Shown piece after piece: positions 13,152-26,100 of a stretch of 64,000 nt of DNA. The DNA lies in the NCBI GenBank assembly GCA_037013495.1, contig CM072805.1, forward strand, positions 11,938,601-12,002,600, in the 5' to 3' direction. The notes under the pieces were generated by a model. The model was not told where the DNA came from. It was given only the letters and a program-made list of their open reading frames with translations, and did no database searches. The number at the start of each line of letters is the position of its first letter. The stretch's first letter is position 1. The position numbers and the translations under genes are program-made. Source of the stretch: Hippophae tibetana (lineage: Eukaryota > Streptophyta > Magnoliopsida > Rosales > Elaeagnaceae).

Positions 13152-13505
13152 GACCATTCAAATGAACTAATACTAACAATACGGTATTCCATTTTGTCAA
13201 ATTAGTATGTTAAGGTCGAATCTTCTAAATCCCAAATGTGTAATGTTAAATTCATGATTATGGACTTTTCTAAACCATAAATTGACTTCATTTCAATAAA
13301 TGGTTGAAACATATAAGGTGCATATTTGCCTTTGTATTATTTAATTCAATTTTTTAACCTTAGGTTTAATTTAACTCAATTATTTAATTTTAAAATTATA
13401 GCTATCGAATTTTTTCAAATATAGATCGACTATTTATTTGATAATAATAAAAATTAACGTTTATATTTACATATACTATATTTATTTGAATTTTAATCAA
13501 ATATG
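13152..13505 (+). repeat. Representative type t1 monomer (354 bp)
   Basis: Diagnostic features are CGGTATTCC (two bases shorter than CGGTGTATTCC, giving 354 bp), GTCAAATTAG, CCCAAATGTG, TTCTAAACCATAAATTG, CTTCATTTCAATAAATGG, TATAGCTATCGAATTTTTTC with AAATATAG, and AAATTAACGTTTATATTT in place of the usual GAGGTGTATATT. It ends TTTTAGTCAAATATGG, or TTTTAATCAAATATGG in this copy and at 22,391. The GGTG motif of block C is therefore lost in this type. Confidence 0.85.
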
Positions 13506-13861
13506 GATCATTCAAATGAACTAATATTAACAATACCGTGTATTCCATTTTGTCATATCAGTATGTTAAGGTCGAATCTTCTAAATCCTAATTGTGTAAT
13601 GTTAAATTCATGATTATGGACTTTTCTCAACCATAAATTGACATCATATCAATAAATGGTTGAAACATATAAGGTGCATATTTGCATTTGTATTGTTTAA
13701 TTCAATTTTTTAACCTTAGGTTTAATTTATCTCAATTATTTAATGTTAAAATTATAGCTATTGAATTCTTTCAAAGATAGATCGACTATTTATTTGATAA
13801 TAATAGAAACTAACGTTTATATTTACATATACTATATTTATTTGAATTTGAGTCAAATATG
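13506..13861 (+). repeat. Representative type t2 monomer (356 bp)
   Basis: It starts GATCATTC when it follows t1. Diagnostic features are TATTAACAATACCGTG, CATATCAGTATG, CCTAATTGTG, GACATCATATC, TTGTATTGTTTAATTC, TATAGCTATTGAATTC with TTTCAAAGATAG, and GAAACTAACGTTTATA. The GAATTC is an EcoRI site carried by most t2 copies, but not by those at 49,039, 58,278 and 61,122, which read GAATTTTTTC. This type forms runs of the same type at 28,431-29,142, 30,207-31,274 and 31,631-32,342. Confidence 0.85.
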
Positions 13862-14217
13862 GACCATTCAAATGAACTAATATTAACAATACGGTGTATT
13901 CAATTTTGTCATATTAGTATGTTAAAGTCGAATCTTCTAAATCCGAATTGTGTAATGTTAAATTCATGATTATGGACTTTTCTCAACCATAAATTGACTT
14001 CATATCAATAAATGGTTGAAACTTATAAGGGGCATATTTGCATTTGTAATATTTAATTCAATTTTTTAACATTAGATTTACTTTATCTCAATTGTTTAAT
14101 TTTAAAATTATGGCTATCGATTTTTGTCAACCATAGATAGACTGTTTATTTGATAAGAATAGAAATTGAGGTGTATATTTACATATACTATATTTATTTG
14201 AATTTGAGTCAAATATG
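13862..14217 (+). repeat. Representative type t3 monomer (356 bp)
   Basis: Diagnostic features are TATTAACAATACGGTG, GTATTCAATTTTGTC, TTAAAGTCGAATC, TATAAGGGGCATATT, TTTTAACATTAGATTT, GTTTAATTTTAAAATT and ATCGATTTTTGTCAACC. Copies before about 32 kb usually read CCGAATTG and CTTCATATCAATAAATGG. Copies around 32-63 kb often read CCAAATTG, ATGAATATGG and CTTCGTATCAATCAATGG, and many of those continue with a TACCTCATTTATTTAATG and TTTTTTCCAAAATAG block B. At least two lineages of t3 are therefore present. Confidence 0.8.
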
Positions 14218-14571
14218 GACCATTAAATGAACTAATATTAACAATACGGTGTATTCCATTTTGTCATATCAGTATGTTAAGGTGAATCTTCTAAATCCCA
14301 ATTGTGTAATGTTAAATTATTGATTATGGAATTTTTCCCACCATAAATTGACTTCATAACAATAAATGGTGGAAACTTATAAGTGGCATATTTGCATTTG
14401 TAATATTTAATTCAATATTTTAACGTTAGATTTACTTTATCTCAATTATTTAATGTTAAAATTATGGCTATCGAATTTTTTCAAAGATAGATCGACTATT
14501 TATTTGATAATAATAGAAATTGAGGTGTATATTTACATGTACTATATTTATTTGAATTTGAGTCAAATATG
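14218..14571 (+). repeat. Representative type t4 monomer (354 bp)
   Basis: Two independent 1-bp deletions define it: CCATTAAATG instead of CCATTCAAATG, and AAGGTGAATC instead of AAGGTCGAATC. Other marks are TAAATTATTGATTATGG, AATTTTTCCCACCAT and CTTCATAACAATAAATGG. I find 24 copies, at 6402, 8178, 10310, 12086, 14218, 16350, 17772, 21325, 24167, 26299, 32699, 33409, 34828, 35538, 36958, 37668, 39087, 39797, 47974, 53661, 55082, 55792, 57213 and 60057. The first ten carry ATGGTGGAAAC in the right dyad arm; from 32,699 on they carry ATGGTTGAAAC. Confidence 0.88.
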
Positions 14572-14927
14572 GACCATTCAAATGAACTAATACTAACAAT
14601 ACGCTGTATTCCATTTTGTCATATTAGTATGATAAGTTCGAATCTTCTAAATCCGAATTGTGTAATGTTAAATTCATGATTATGGACTTTTCTCAACCAT
14701 AAATTGACTTCATATCAATAAATGGTTGAAACTTATAAGTGGCATATTTGCATTTGTAATATTTAATTCAATATTTTAACGTTAGATTTACTTTATCTCA
14801 ATTGTTTAATGTTAAAATTATGGCTATCAATTTTTGTCAACCATAGATAGACTGTTTATTTGATAAGAATAGAAATTGAGGTGTATATTTACATATACTA
14901 TATTTATTTGAATTTGAGTCAAATATG
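14572..14927 (+). repeat. Representative type t5 monomer (356 bp)
   Basis: Diagnostic features are CTAACAATACGCTGTATT, CATATTAGTATGATAAG, TTCGAATC, CCGAATTG, TATAAGTGGCATATT, CAATATTTTAACGTTAG and GGCTATCAATTTTTGTC. In 47-62 kb two related forms occur: one with CCATTTTTTCATATT and GTTAAGG, another with CATTTTTGACATATTAG followed by TTCAAACTTATAAGGGG. Confidence 0.8.
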
Positions 14928-15283
14928 GACCATTCAAATGAACTAATACTAACAATACGGTGTATTCTATTTTGTCATATTAGTATGTTAAGTTCGAATC
15001 TTCTAAATCCGAATTGTGTAATGTTAAATTCATGATTATGGACTTTTCTCAACCACAAATTGACTTCATATCAATAAATGGTTGAAACTTATAAGTGGCA
15101 TATTTGCATTTGTAATATTTAATTCAATATTTTAACGTTAGATTTACTTTATCTCAATTGTTTAATGTTAAAATTATGGCTATCGATTTTTGTCAACCAT
15201 AGATAGACTGTTTATTTGATAAGAATAGAAATTGAGGTGTATATTTACTTATACTATATTTATTTTAATTTGAGTCAAATATG
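14928..15283 (+). repeat. Representative type t6 monomer (356 bp)
   Basis: Diagnostic features are CGGTGTATTCTATTTTG, GTTAAGTTCGAATC, CCGAATTG, CAACCACAAATTG, TATAAGTGGC, TTTTAACGTTAG, ATCGATTTTTGTCAACC, and a 3' end TTACTTATACTATA then TTTTAATTTGAG where other types have TTACATATAC and TTGAATTTGAG. It normally precedes t1. The CAACCAC change shortens the dyad arm to 7 bp. Confidence 0.8.
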
Positions 15284-17415
15284 GACCATTCAAATGAACT
15301 AATACTAACAATACGGTATTCCATTTTGTCAAATTAGTATGTTAAGGTCGAATCTTCTAAATCCCAAATGTGTAATGTTAAATTCATCATTATGGACTTT
15401 TCTAAACCATAAATTGACTTCATTTCAATAAATGGTTGAAACATATAAGGTGCATATTTGCCTTTGTATTATTTAATTCAATTTTTTAACCTTAGGTTTA
15501 ATTTAACTCAATTATTTAATGTTAAAATTATAGCTATCGAATTTTTTCAAATATAGATCGACTATTTATTTGATAATAATAAAAATTAACGTTTATATTT
15601 ACATATACCATATTTATTTGAATTTTAGTCAAATATGGATCATTCAAATGAACTAATATTAACAATACCGTGTATTCCATTTTGTCATATCAGTATGTTA
15701 AGGTCGAATCTTCTAAATCCTAATTGTGTAATGTTAAATTCATGATTATGGACTTTTCTCAACCATAAATTGACATCATATCAATAAATGGTTGAAACAT
15801 ATAAGGTGCATATTTGCATTTGTATTGTTTAATTCAATTTTTTAACCTTAGGTTTAATTTATCTCAATTATTTAATGTTAAAATTATAGCTATTGAATTC
15901 TTTCAAAGATAGATCGACTATTTATTTGATAATAATAGAAACTAACGTTTATATTTACATATACTATATTTATTTGAATTTGAGTCAAATATGGACCATT
16001 CAAATGAACTAATATTAACAATACTGTGTATTCAATTTTGTCATATTAGTATGTTAAAGTCGAATCTTCTAAATCCGAATTGTGTAATGTTAAATTCATG
16101 ATTATGGACTTTTCTCAACCATAAATTGACTTCATATCAATAAATGGTTGAAACTTATAAGGGGCATATTTGCATTTGTAATATTTAATTCAATTTTTTA
16201 ACATTAGATTTACTTTATCTCAATTGTTTAATTTTAAAATTATGGCTATCGATTTTTGTCAACCATAGATAGACTGTTTGTTTGATAAGAATAGAAATTG
16301 AGGTGTATATTTACATATACTATATTTATTTGAATTTGAGTCAAATATGGACCATTAAATGAACTAATATTAACAATACGGTGTATTCCATTTTGTCATA
16401 TCAGTATGTTAAGGTGAATCTTCTAAATCCCAATTGTGTAATGTTAAATTATTGATTATGGAATTTTTCCCACCATAAATTGACTTCATTACAATAAATG
16501 GTGGAAACTTATAAGTGGCATATTTGCATTTGTAATATTTAATTCAATATTTTAACGTTAGATTTACTTTATCTCAATTATTTAATGTTAAAATTATGGC
16601 TATCGAATTTTTTCAAAGATAGATCGACTATTTATTTGATAATAATAGAAATTGAGGTGTATATTTACATGTACTATATTTATTTGAATTTGAGTCAAAT
16701 ATGGACCATTCAAATGAACTAATACTAACAATACGCTGTATTCCATTTTGTCATATTAGTATGATAAGTTCGAATCTTCTAAATCCGAATTGTGTAATGT
16801 TAAATTCATGATTATGGACTTTTCTCAACCATAAATTGACTTCATATCAATAAATGGTTGAAACTTATAAGTGGCATATTTGCATTTGTAATATTTAATT
16901 CAATATTTTAACGTTAGATTTACTTTATCTCAATTGTTTAATGTTAAAATTATGGCTATCAATTTTTGTCAACCATAGATAGACTGTTTATTTGATAAGA
17001 ATAGAAATTGAGGTGTATATTTACATATACTATATTTATTTGAATTTGAGTCAAATATGGACCATTCAAATGAACTAATACTAACAATACGGTGTATTCT
17101 ATTTTGTCATATTAGTATGTTAAGTTCGAATCTTCTAAATCCGAATTGTGTAATGTTAAATTCATGATTATGGACTTTTCTCAACCACAAATTGACTTCA
17201 TATCAATAAATGGTTGAAACTTATAAGTGGCACATTTGCATTTGTAATATTTAATTCAATATTTTAACGTTAGATTTACTTTATCTCAATTGTTTAATGT
17301 TAAAATTATGGCTATCGATTTTTGTCAACCATAGATAGACTGTTTATTTGATAAGAATAGAAATTGAGGTGTATATTTACTTATACTATATTTATTTTAA
17401 TTTGAGTCAAATATG

Positions 17416-17771
17416 GACCATTCAAATGAACTAATACTAACAATACGGTGTATTCCATTTTGTCAAATTAGTATGTTAAGGTCGAATCTTCTAAATCCCA
17501 AATGTGTAATGTTAAATTCATGATTATGGACTTTTCTAAACCATAAATTGACTTCATATCAATAAATGGTTGAAACTTATAAGGGGCATATTTGCATTTG
17601 TAATATTTAATTCAATTTTTTAACATTAGATTTACTTTATCTCAATTGTTTAATTTTAAAATTATGGCTATCGATTTTTGTCAACCATAGATAGACTGTT
17701 TGTTTGATAAGAAACGAAATTGAGGTGTATATTTACATATACTATATTTATTTGAATTTGAGTCAAATATG
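17416..17771 (+). repeat. Hybrid monomer t1/t3
   Basis: The 5' part is t1-like (GTCAAATTAG, CCCAAATGTG, TTCTAAACC) but with the full CGGTGTATTCC. From CTTCATATC at about 17,556 it is t3 (TATAAGGGGC, TTAACATTAG, GTTTAATTTTAAAATT). The switch lies between about 17,536 and 17,559, inside the dyad. It is followed by t4, so t2 and t3 have been lost relative to the 6-mer and the next unit becomes a 4-mer. Confidence 0.8.
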
Positions 17772-20700
17772 GACCATTAAATGAACTAATATTAACAATA
17801 CGGTGTATTCCATTTTGTCATATCAGTATGTTAAGGTGAATCTTCTAAATCCCAATTGTGTAATGTTAAATTATTGATTATGGAATTTTTCCCACCATAA
17901 ATTGACTTCATAACAATAAATGGTGGAAACTTATAAGTGGCATATTTGCATTTGTAATATTTAATTCAATATTTTAACGTTAGATTTACTTTATCTCAAT
18001 TATTTAATGTTAAAATTATGGCTATCGAATTTTTTCAAAGATAGATCGACTATTTATTTGATAATAATAGAAATTGAGGTGTATATTTACATGTACTATA
18101 TTTATTTGAATTTGAGTCAAATATGGACCATTCAAATGAACTAATACTAACAATACGCTGTATTCCATTTTGTCATATTAGTATGATAAGTTCGAATCTT
18201 CTAAATCCGAATTGTGTAATGTTAAATTCATGATTATGGACTTTTCTCAACCATAAATTGACTTCATATCAATAAATGGTTGAAACTTATAAGTGGCATA
18301 TTTGCATTTGTAATATTTAATTCAATATTTTAACGTTAGATTTACTTTATCTCAATTGTTTAATGTTAAAATTATGGCTATCAATTTTTGTCAACCATAG
18401 ATAGACTGTTTATTTGATAAGAATAGAAATTGAGGTGTATATTTACATATACTATATTTATTTGAATTTGAGTCAAATATGGACCATTCAAATGAACTAA
18501 TACTAACAATACGGTGTATTCTATTTTGTCATATTAGTATGTTAAGTTCGAATCTTCTAAATCCGAATTGTGTAATGTTAAATTCATGATTATGGACTTT
18601 TCTCAACCACAAATTGACTTCATATCAATAAATGGTTGAAACTTATAAGTGGCATATTTGCATTTGTAATATTTAATTCAATATTTTAACGTTAGATTTA
18701 CTTTATCTCAATTGTTTAATGTTAAAATTATGGCTATCGATTTTTGTCAACCATAGATAGACTGTTTATTTGATAAGAATAGAAATTGAGGTGTATATTT
18801 ACTTATACTATATTTATTTTAATTTGAGTCAAATATGGACCATTCAAATGAACTAATACTAACAATACGGTATTCCATTTTGTCAAATTAGTATGTGAAG
18901 GTCGAATCTTCTAAATCCCAAATGTGTAATGTTAAATTCATGATTATGGACTTTTCTAAACCATAAATTGACTTCATTTCAATAAATGGTTGAAACATAT
19001 AAGGTGCATATTTGCCTTTGTATTATTTAATTCAATTTTTAAACTTCGGTTTAATTTAACTCAATTATTTAATGTTAAAATTATAGCTATCGAATTTTTT
19101 CAAATATAGATCGACTATTTATTTGATAATAATAAAAATTAACGTTTATATTTACATATACTATATTTATTTGAATTTTAGTCAAATATGGATCATTCAA
19201 ATGAACTAATATTAACAATACCGTGTATTCCATTTTGTCATATCAGTATGTTAAGGTCGAATCTTCTAAATCCTAATTGTGTAATGTTAAATTCATGATT
19301 ATGGACTTTTCTCAACCATAAATTGACATCATATCAATAAATGGTTGAAACATATAAGGTGCATATTTGCATTTGTATTGTTTAATTCAATTTTTTAACC
19401 TTAGGTTTAATTTATCTCAATTATTTAATGTTAAAATTATAGCTATTGAATTCTTTCAAAGATAGATCGACTATTTATTTGATAATAATAGAAACTAACG
19501 TTTATATTTACATATACTATATTTATTTGAATTTGAGTCAAATATGGACCATTCAAATGAACTAATATTAACAATACGGTGTATTCAATTTTGTCATATT
19601 AGTATGTTAAAGTCGAATCTTCTAAATCCGAATTGTGTAATGTTAAATTCATGATTATGGACTTTTCTCAACCATAAATTGACTTCATATCAATAAATGG
19701 TTGAAACTTATAAGGGGCATATTTGCATTTGTAATATTTAATTCAATTTTTTAACATTAGGTTTAATTTATCTCAATTATTTAATGTTAAAATTATAGCT
19801 ATTGAATTCTTTCAAAGATAGATCGACTATTTATTTGATAATAATAGAAACTAACGTTTATATTTACATATACTATATTTATTTGAATTTGAGTCAAATA
19901 TGGACCATTCAAATGAACTAATATTAAAAATACGGTGTATTCAATTTTGTGATATTAGTATGTTAAAGTCGAATCTTCTAAATCCGAATTGTGTAATGTT
20001 AAATTCATGATTAGGGACTTTTCTCAACCATAAATTGACTTCATATCAATAAATGGTTCAAACTTATAAGAGGCATATTTGCATTTGTAATATTTAATTC
20101 AATTTTTTAACATTAGATTTACTTTATCTCAGTTGTTTAATGTTAAAATTATGGCTATCGATTTTTGTCAACCATAGATAGACTGTTTATTTGATAAGAA
20201 TAGAAATTGAGGTGTATATTTACTTATACTATATTTATTTTAATTTGAGTCAAATATGGACAATTCAAATGAACTAATACTAACAATACGGTATTCCATT
20301 TTGTCAAATTAGTATGTTAAGGTCGAATCTTCTAAATCCCAAATGTGTAATGTTAAATTCATGATTATGGACTTTTCTAAACCATAAATTGACTTCATTT
20401 CAATAAATGGTTGAAATATATAAGGTGCATATTTGCATTTGTATTATTTAATTCAATTTTTTAACCTTAGGTTTAATTTAACTCAATTATTTAATGTTAA
20501 AATTATAGCTATCGAATTTTTTCAAATATAGATCGACTATTTATTTGATAATAATAGAAATTAACGTTTATATTTACATATACTATATTTATTTGAATTT
20601 TAGTCAAATATGGATCATTCAAATGAACTAATATTAACAATACCGTGTATTCCATTTTGTCATATCAGTATGTTATGGTCGAATCTTCTAAATCCTAATT

Positions 20701-22744
20701 GTGTAATGTTAAATTCATGATTATGGACTTTTCTCAACCATAAATTGACATCATATCAATAAATGGTTGAAACATATAAGGTGCATATTTGCATTTGTAT
20801 TGTTTAATTCAATTTTTTAACCTTAGGTTTAATTTATCTCAATTATTTAATGTTAAAATTATAGCTATTGAATTCTTTCAAAGATAGATCGACTATTTAT
20901 TTGATAATAATAGAAACTAACGTTTATATTTACATATACTATATTTATTTGAATTTGAGTCAAATATGGACCATTCAAATGAACTAATATTAACAATACG
21001 GTGTATTCAATTTTGTCATATTAGTATGTTAAAGTCGAATCTTCTAAATCCGAATTGTGTAATGTTAAATTCATGATTATGGACTTTTCTCAACCATAAA
21101 TTGACTTCATATCAATAAATGGTTGAAACTTATAAGGGGCATATTTGCATTTGTAATATTTAATTCAATTTTTTAACATTAGATTTACTTTATCTCAATT
21201 GTTTAATTTTAAAATTATGGCTATCGATTTTTGTCAACCATAGATAGACTGTTTGTTTGATAAGAATAGAAATTGAGGTGTATATTTACATATACTATAT
21301 TTATTTGAATTTGAGTCAAATATGGACCATTAAATGAACTAATATTAACAATACGGTGTATTCCATTTTGTCATATCAGTATGTTAAGGTGAATCTTCTA
21401 AATCCCAATTGTGTAATGTTAAATTATTGATTATGGAATTTTTCCCACCATAAATTGACTTCATAACAATAAATGGTGGAAACTTATAAGTGGCATATTT
21501 GCATTTGTAATATTTAATTCAATATTTTAACGTTAGATTTACTTTATCTCAATTATTTAATGTTAAAATTATGGCTATCGAATTTTTTCAAAGATAGATC
21601 GACTATTTATTTGATAATAATACAAATTGAGGTGTATATTTACATGTACTATATTTATTTGAATTTGAGTCAAATATGGACCATTCAAATGAACTAATAC
21701 TAACAATACGCTGTATTCCATTTTGTCCTATTAGTATGATAAGTTCGAATCTTCTAAATCCGAATTGTGTAATGTTAAATTCATGATTATGGACTTTTCT
21801 CAACCATAAATTGACTTCATATCAATAAATGGTTGAAACTTATAAGTGGCATATTTGCATTTGTAATATTTAATTCAATATTTTAACGTTAGATTTACTT
21901 TATCTCAATTGTTTAATGTTAAAATTATGGCTATCAATTTTTGTCAACCATAGATAGACTGTTTATTTGATAAGAATAGAAATTGAGGTGTATATTTACA
22001 TATACTATATTTATTTGAATTTGAGTCAAATATGGACCATTCAAATGAACTAATAATAACAATACGGTGTATTCTATTTTGTCATATTAGTATGTTAAGT
22101 TCGAATCTTCTAAATCCGAATTGTGTAATGTTAAATTCATGATTATGGACTTTTCTCAACCACAAATTGACTTCATATCAATAAATGGTTGAAACTTATA
22201 AGTGGCATATTTGCATTTGTAATATTTAATTCAATATTTTAACGTTAGATTTACTTTATCTCAATTGTTTAATGTTAAAATTATGGCTATCGATTTTTGT
22301 CAACCATAGATAGACTGTTTGTTTGATAAGAATAGAAATTGAGGTGTATATTTACTTATACTATATTTATTTTAATTTGAGTCAAATATGGACCATTCAA
22401 ATGAACTAATACTAACAATACGGTATTCCATTTTGTCAAATTAGTATGTTAAGGTCGAATCTTCTAAATCCCAAATGTGTAATGTTAAATTCATGATTAT
22501 GGACTTTTCTAAACCATAAATTGACTTCATTTCAATAAATGGTTGAAACATATAAGGTGCATATTTGCCTTTGTATTATTTAATTCAATTTTTTAACCTT
22601 AGGTTTAATTTAACTCAATTATTTAATTTTAAAATTATAGCTATCGAATTTTTTCAAATATAGATCGACTATTTATTTGATAATAATAAAAATTAACGTT
22701 TATATTTACATATACTATATTTATTTGAATTTTAATCAAATATG

Positions 22745-23100
22745 GATCATTCAAATGAACTAATATTAACAATACCGTGTATTCCATTTTGTCATATCAG
22801 TATGTTAAGGTCGAATCTTCTAAATCCTAATTGTGTAATGTTAAATTCATGATTATGGACTTTTCTCAACCACAAATTGACTTCATATCAATAAATGGTT
22901 GAAACTTATAAGTGGCATATTTGCATTTGTAATATTTAATTCAATATTTTAACGTTAGATTTACTTTATCTCAATTGTTTAATGTTAAAATTATGGCTAT
23001 CGATTTTTGTCAACCATAGATAGACTGTTTATTTGATAAGAATAGAAATTGAGGTGTATATTTACTTATACTATATTTATTTTAATTTGAGTCAAATATG
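22745..23100 (+). repeat. Hybrid monomer t2/t6
   Basis: The 5' part is t2 (ACCGTG, CATATCAG, CCTAATTG). From CAACCACAAATTG at about 22,868 it is t6 (TATAAGTGGC, TTAACGTTAG, ATCGATTTTTG, TTACTTATAC). The switch lies between about 22,837 and 22,875, ending at the left dyad arm. It joins a segment like 11.7-13.6 kb to one like 11.0-12.4 kb. Confidence 0.8.
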
Positions 23101-26100
23101 GACCATTCAAATGAACTAATACTAACAATACGGTATTCCATTTTGTCAAATTAGTTTGTTAAGGTCGAATCTTCTAAATCCCAAATGTGTAATGTTAAAT
23201 TCATGATTATGGACTTTTCTAAACCATAAATTGACTTCATTTCAATAAATGGTTGAAACATATATGGTGCATATTTGCATTTGTATTATTTAATTCAATT
23301 TTTTAACCTTAGGTTTAATTTAACTCAGTTATTTAATGTTAAAATTATAGCTATCGAATTTTTTCAAATATAGATCGACTATTTATTTGATAATAATAAA
23401 AATTAACGTTTATATTTACATATACTATATTTATTTGAATTTTAGTCAAATATGGATCATTCAAATGAACTATTATTAACAATACCGTGTATTCCATTTT
23501 GTCATATCAGTATGTTAAGGTCGAATCTTCTAAATCCTAATTGTGTAATGTTAAATTCATGATTATGGACTTTTCTCAACCATAAATTGACATCATATCA
23601 ATAAATGGTTGAAACATATAAGGTGCATATTTGCATTTGTATTGTTTAATTCAATTTTTTAACCTTAGGTTTAATTTATCTCAATTATTTAATGTTAAAA
23701 TTATAGCTATTGAATTCTTTCAAAGATAGATAGACTATTTATTTGATAAGAATAGAAATTGAGGTGTATATTTACATATACTATATTTATTTGAATTTGA
23801 GTCAAATATGGACCATTCAAATGAACTAATATTAAAAATACGGTGTATTCAATTTTGTCATATTAGTATGTTAAAGTCGAATCTTCTAAATCCGAATTGT
23901 GTAATGTTAAATTCATGATTATGGACTTTTCTCAACCATAAATTGACTTCATATCAATAAATGGTTGAAACTTATAAGGGGCATATTTGCATTTGTAATA
24001 TTTAATTCAATTTTTTAACATTAGATTTACTTTATCTCAATTGTTTAATTTTAAAATTATGGCTATCGATTTTTGTCAACCATAGATAGACTGTTTGTTT
24101 GATAAGAATAGAAATTGAGGTGTATATTTACATATACTATATTTATTTGAATTTGAGTCAAATATGGACCATTAAATGAACTAATATTAACAATACGGTG
24201 TATTCCATTTTGTCATATCAGTATGTTAAGGTGAATCTTCTAAATCCCAATTGTGTAATGTTAAATTATTGATTATGGAATTTTTCCCACCATAAATTGA
24301 CTTCATAACAATAAATGGTGGAAACTTATAAGTGGCATATTTGCATTTGTAATATTTAATTCAATATTTTAACGTTAGATTTACTTTATCTCAATTATTT
24401 AATGTTAAAATTATGGCTATCGAATTTTTTCAAAGATAGATCGACTATTTATTTGATAATAATAGAAATTGAGGTGTATATTTACATGTACTATATTTAT
24501 TTGAATTTGAGTCAAATATGGACCATTCAAATGAACTAATACTAACAATACGCTGTATTCCATTTTGTCATATTAGTATGATAAGTTCGAATCTTCTAAA
24601 TCCGAATTGTGTAATGTTAAATTCATGATTATGGACTTTTCTCAACCATAAATTGACTTCATATCAATAAATGGTTGAAACTTATAAGTGGCATATTTGC
24701 ATTTGTAATATTTAATTCAATATTTTAACGTTAGATTTACTTTATCTCAGTTGTTTAATGTTAAAATTATGGCTATCGATTTTTGTCAACCATAGATAGA
24801 CTGTTTATTTGATAAGAATAGAAATTGAGGTGTATATTTACTTATACTATATTTATTTTAATTTGAGTCAAATATGGACCATTCAAATGAACTAATACTA
24901 ACAATACGGTATTCCATTTTGTCAAATTAGTATGTTAAGGTCGAATCTTCTAAATCCCAAATGTGTAATGTTAAATTCATGATTATGGACTTTTCTAAAC
25001 CATAAATTGACTTCATTTCAATAAATGGTTGAAATATATAAGGTGCATATTTGCATTTGTATTATTTAATTCAATTTTTTAACCTTAGGTTTAATTTAAC
25101 TCAATTATTTAATGTTAAAATTATAGCTATCGAATTTTTTCAAATATAGATCGACTATTTATTTGATAATAATAGAAATTAACGTTTATATTTACATATA
25201 CTATATTTATTTGAATTTTAGTCAAATATGGATCATTCAAATGAACTAATATTAACAATACCGTGTTTTCCATTTTGTCATATCAGTATGTTAAGGTCGA
25301 ATCTTCTAAATCCTAATTGTGTAATGTTAAATTCATGATTATGGACTTTTCTCAACCATAAATTGACATCATATCAATAAATGGTTGAAACTTATAAGGG
25401 GCATATTTGCATTTGTAATATTTAATTCAATTTTTTAACATTAGATTTACTTTATCTCAGTTGTTTAATGTTAAAATTATGGCTATCGATTTTTGTCAAC
25501 CATAGATAGACTGTTTATTTGATAAGAATAGAAATTGAGGTGTATATTTACTTATACTATATTTATTTTAATTTGAGTCAAATATGGACCATTCAAATGA
25601 ACTAATACTAACAATACCGTGTATTCCATTTTGTCAAATTAGTATGTTAAGGTCGAATCTTCTAAATCCTAATTGTGTAATGTTAAATTCATGATTATGG
25701 ACTTTTCTAAACCATAAATTGACTTCATTTCAATAAATGGTTGAAACATATAAGGTGCATATTTGCATTTGTATTGTTTAATTCAATTTTTTAACCTTAG
25801 GTTTAATTTATCTCAATTATTTAATGTTAAAATTATAGCTATTGAATTCTTTCAAAGATAGATCGACTATTTATTTGATAATAATAGAAACTAACGTTTA
25901 TATTTACATATACTATATTTATTTGAATTTTAGTCAAATATGGATCATTCAAATGAACTAATATTAACAATACGGTGTTTTCCATTTTGTCATATTAGTA
26001 TGTTAAAGTCGAATCTTCTAAATCCGAATTGTGTAATGTTAAATTCATGATTATGGACTTTTCTCAACCATAAATTGACTTCATATCAATAAATGGTTGA

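Larger units (their letters stand above)
5690..13505 (+). repeat. Domain 3: 11-mer HOR (3,908 bp) in two copies
   Basis: Copy 1 is 5,690-9,597 and copy 2 is 9,598-13,505. Each has the order t2 t3 t4 t5/6 t1 t2 t3 t4 t5 t6 t1. Starts in copy 1 are 5690, 6046, 6402, 6756, 7112, 7466, 7822, 8178, 8532, 8888 and 9244; in copy 2 each lies 3,908 further. Shared private marks include TTATTGATTATTGAA (about 6,511 and 10,411), GACTCCATATC (6,890 and 10,798), TTAGTTTGTTAAGG (7,163 and 11,071), ATTAAAAATACGG (7,843 and 11,751), CATTTTTTCATATT (8,572 and 12,480) and CTAATAATAAC (8,903 and 12,811). The unit is a 5-mer joined to a 6-mer; the 5-mer carries a hybrid of t5 and t6. Confidence 0.9.
13506..17771 (+). 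repeat. Domain 4: 6-mer HOR (about 2,132 bp) in two copies
   Basis: Order t2 t3 t4 t5 t6 t1 at 13506, 13862, 14218, 14572, 14928, 15284, repeated at 15638, 15994, 16350, 16704, 17060, 17416. The t4 and t5 monomers of this domain lack the 11-mer's private TTGATTATTGAA and CATTTTTTCATATT marks. The last monomer (17,416) is a hybrid, so the second copy is slightly altered. This 6-mer is probably the basal HOR from which the 4-, 5- and 11-mers to either side were derived by loss or fusion of monomers; that direction is inferred. Confidence 0.88.

Noticed and set aside
21603..21803. Minus-strand 66-codon frame
   Set aside because: Created by single-base differences in one t5 monomer (for example TACAAATTG and GTCCTATTAG); there is no support beyond chance.
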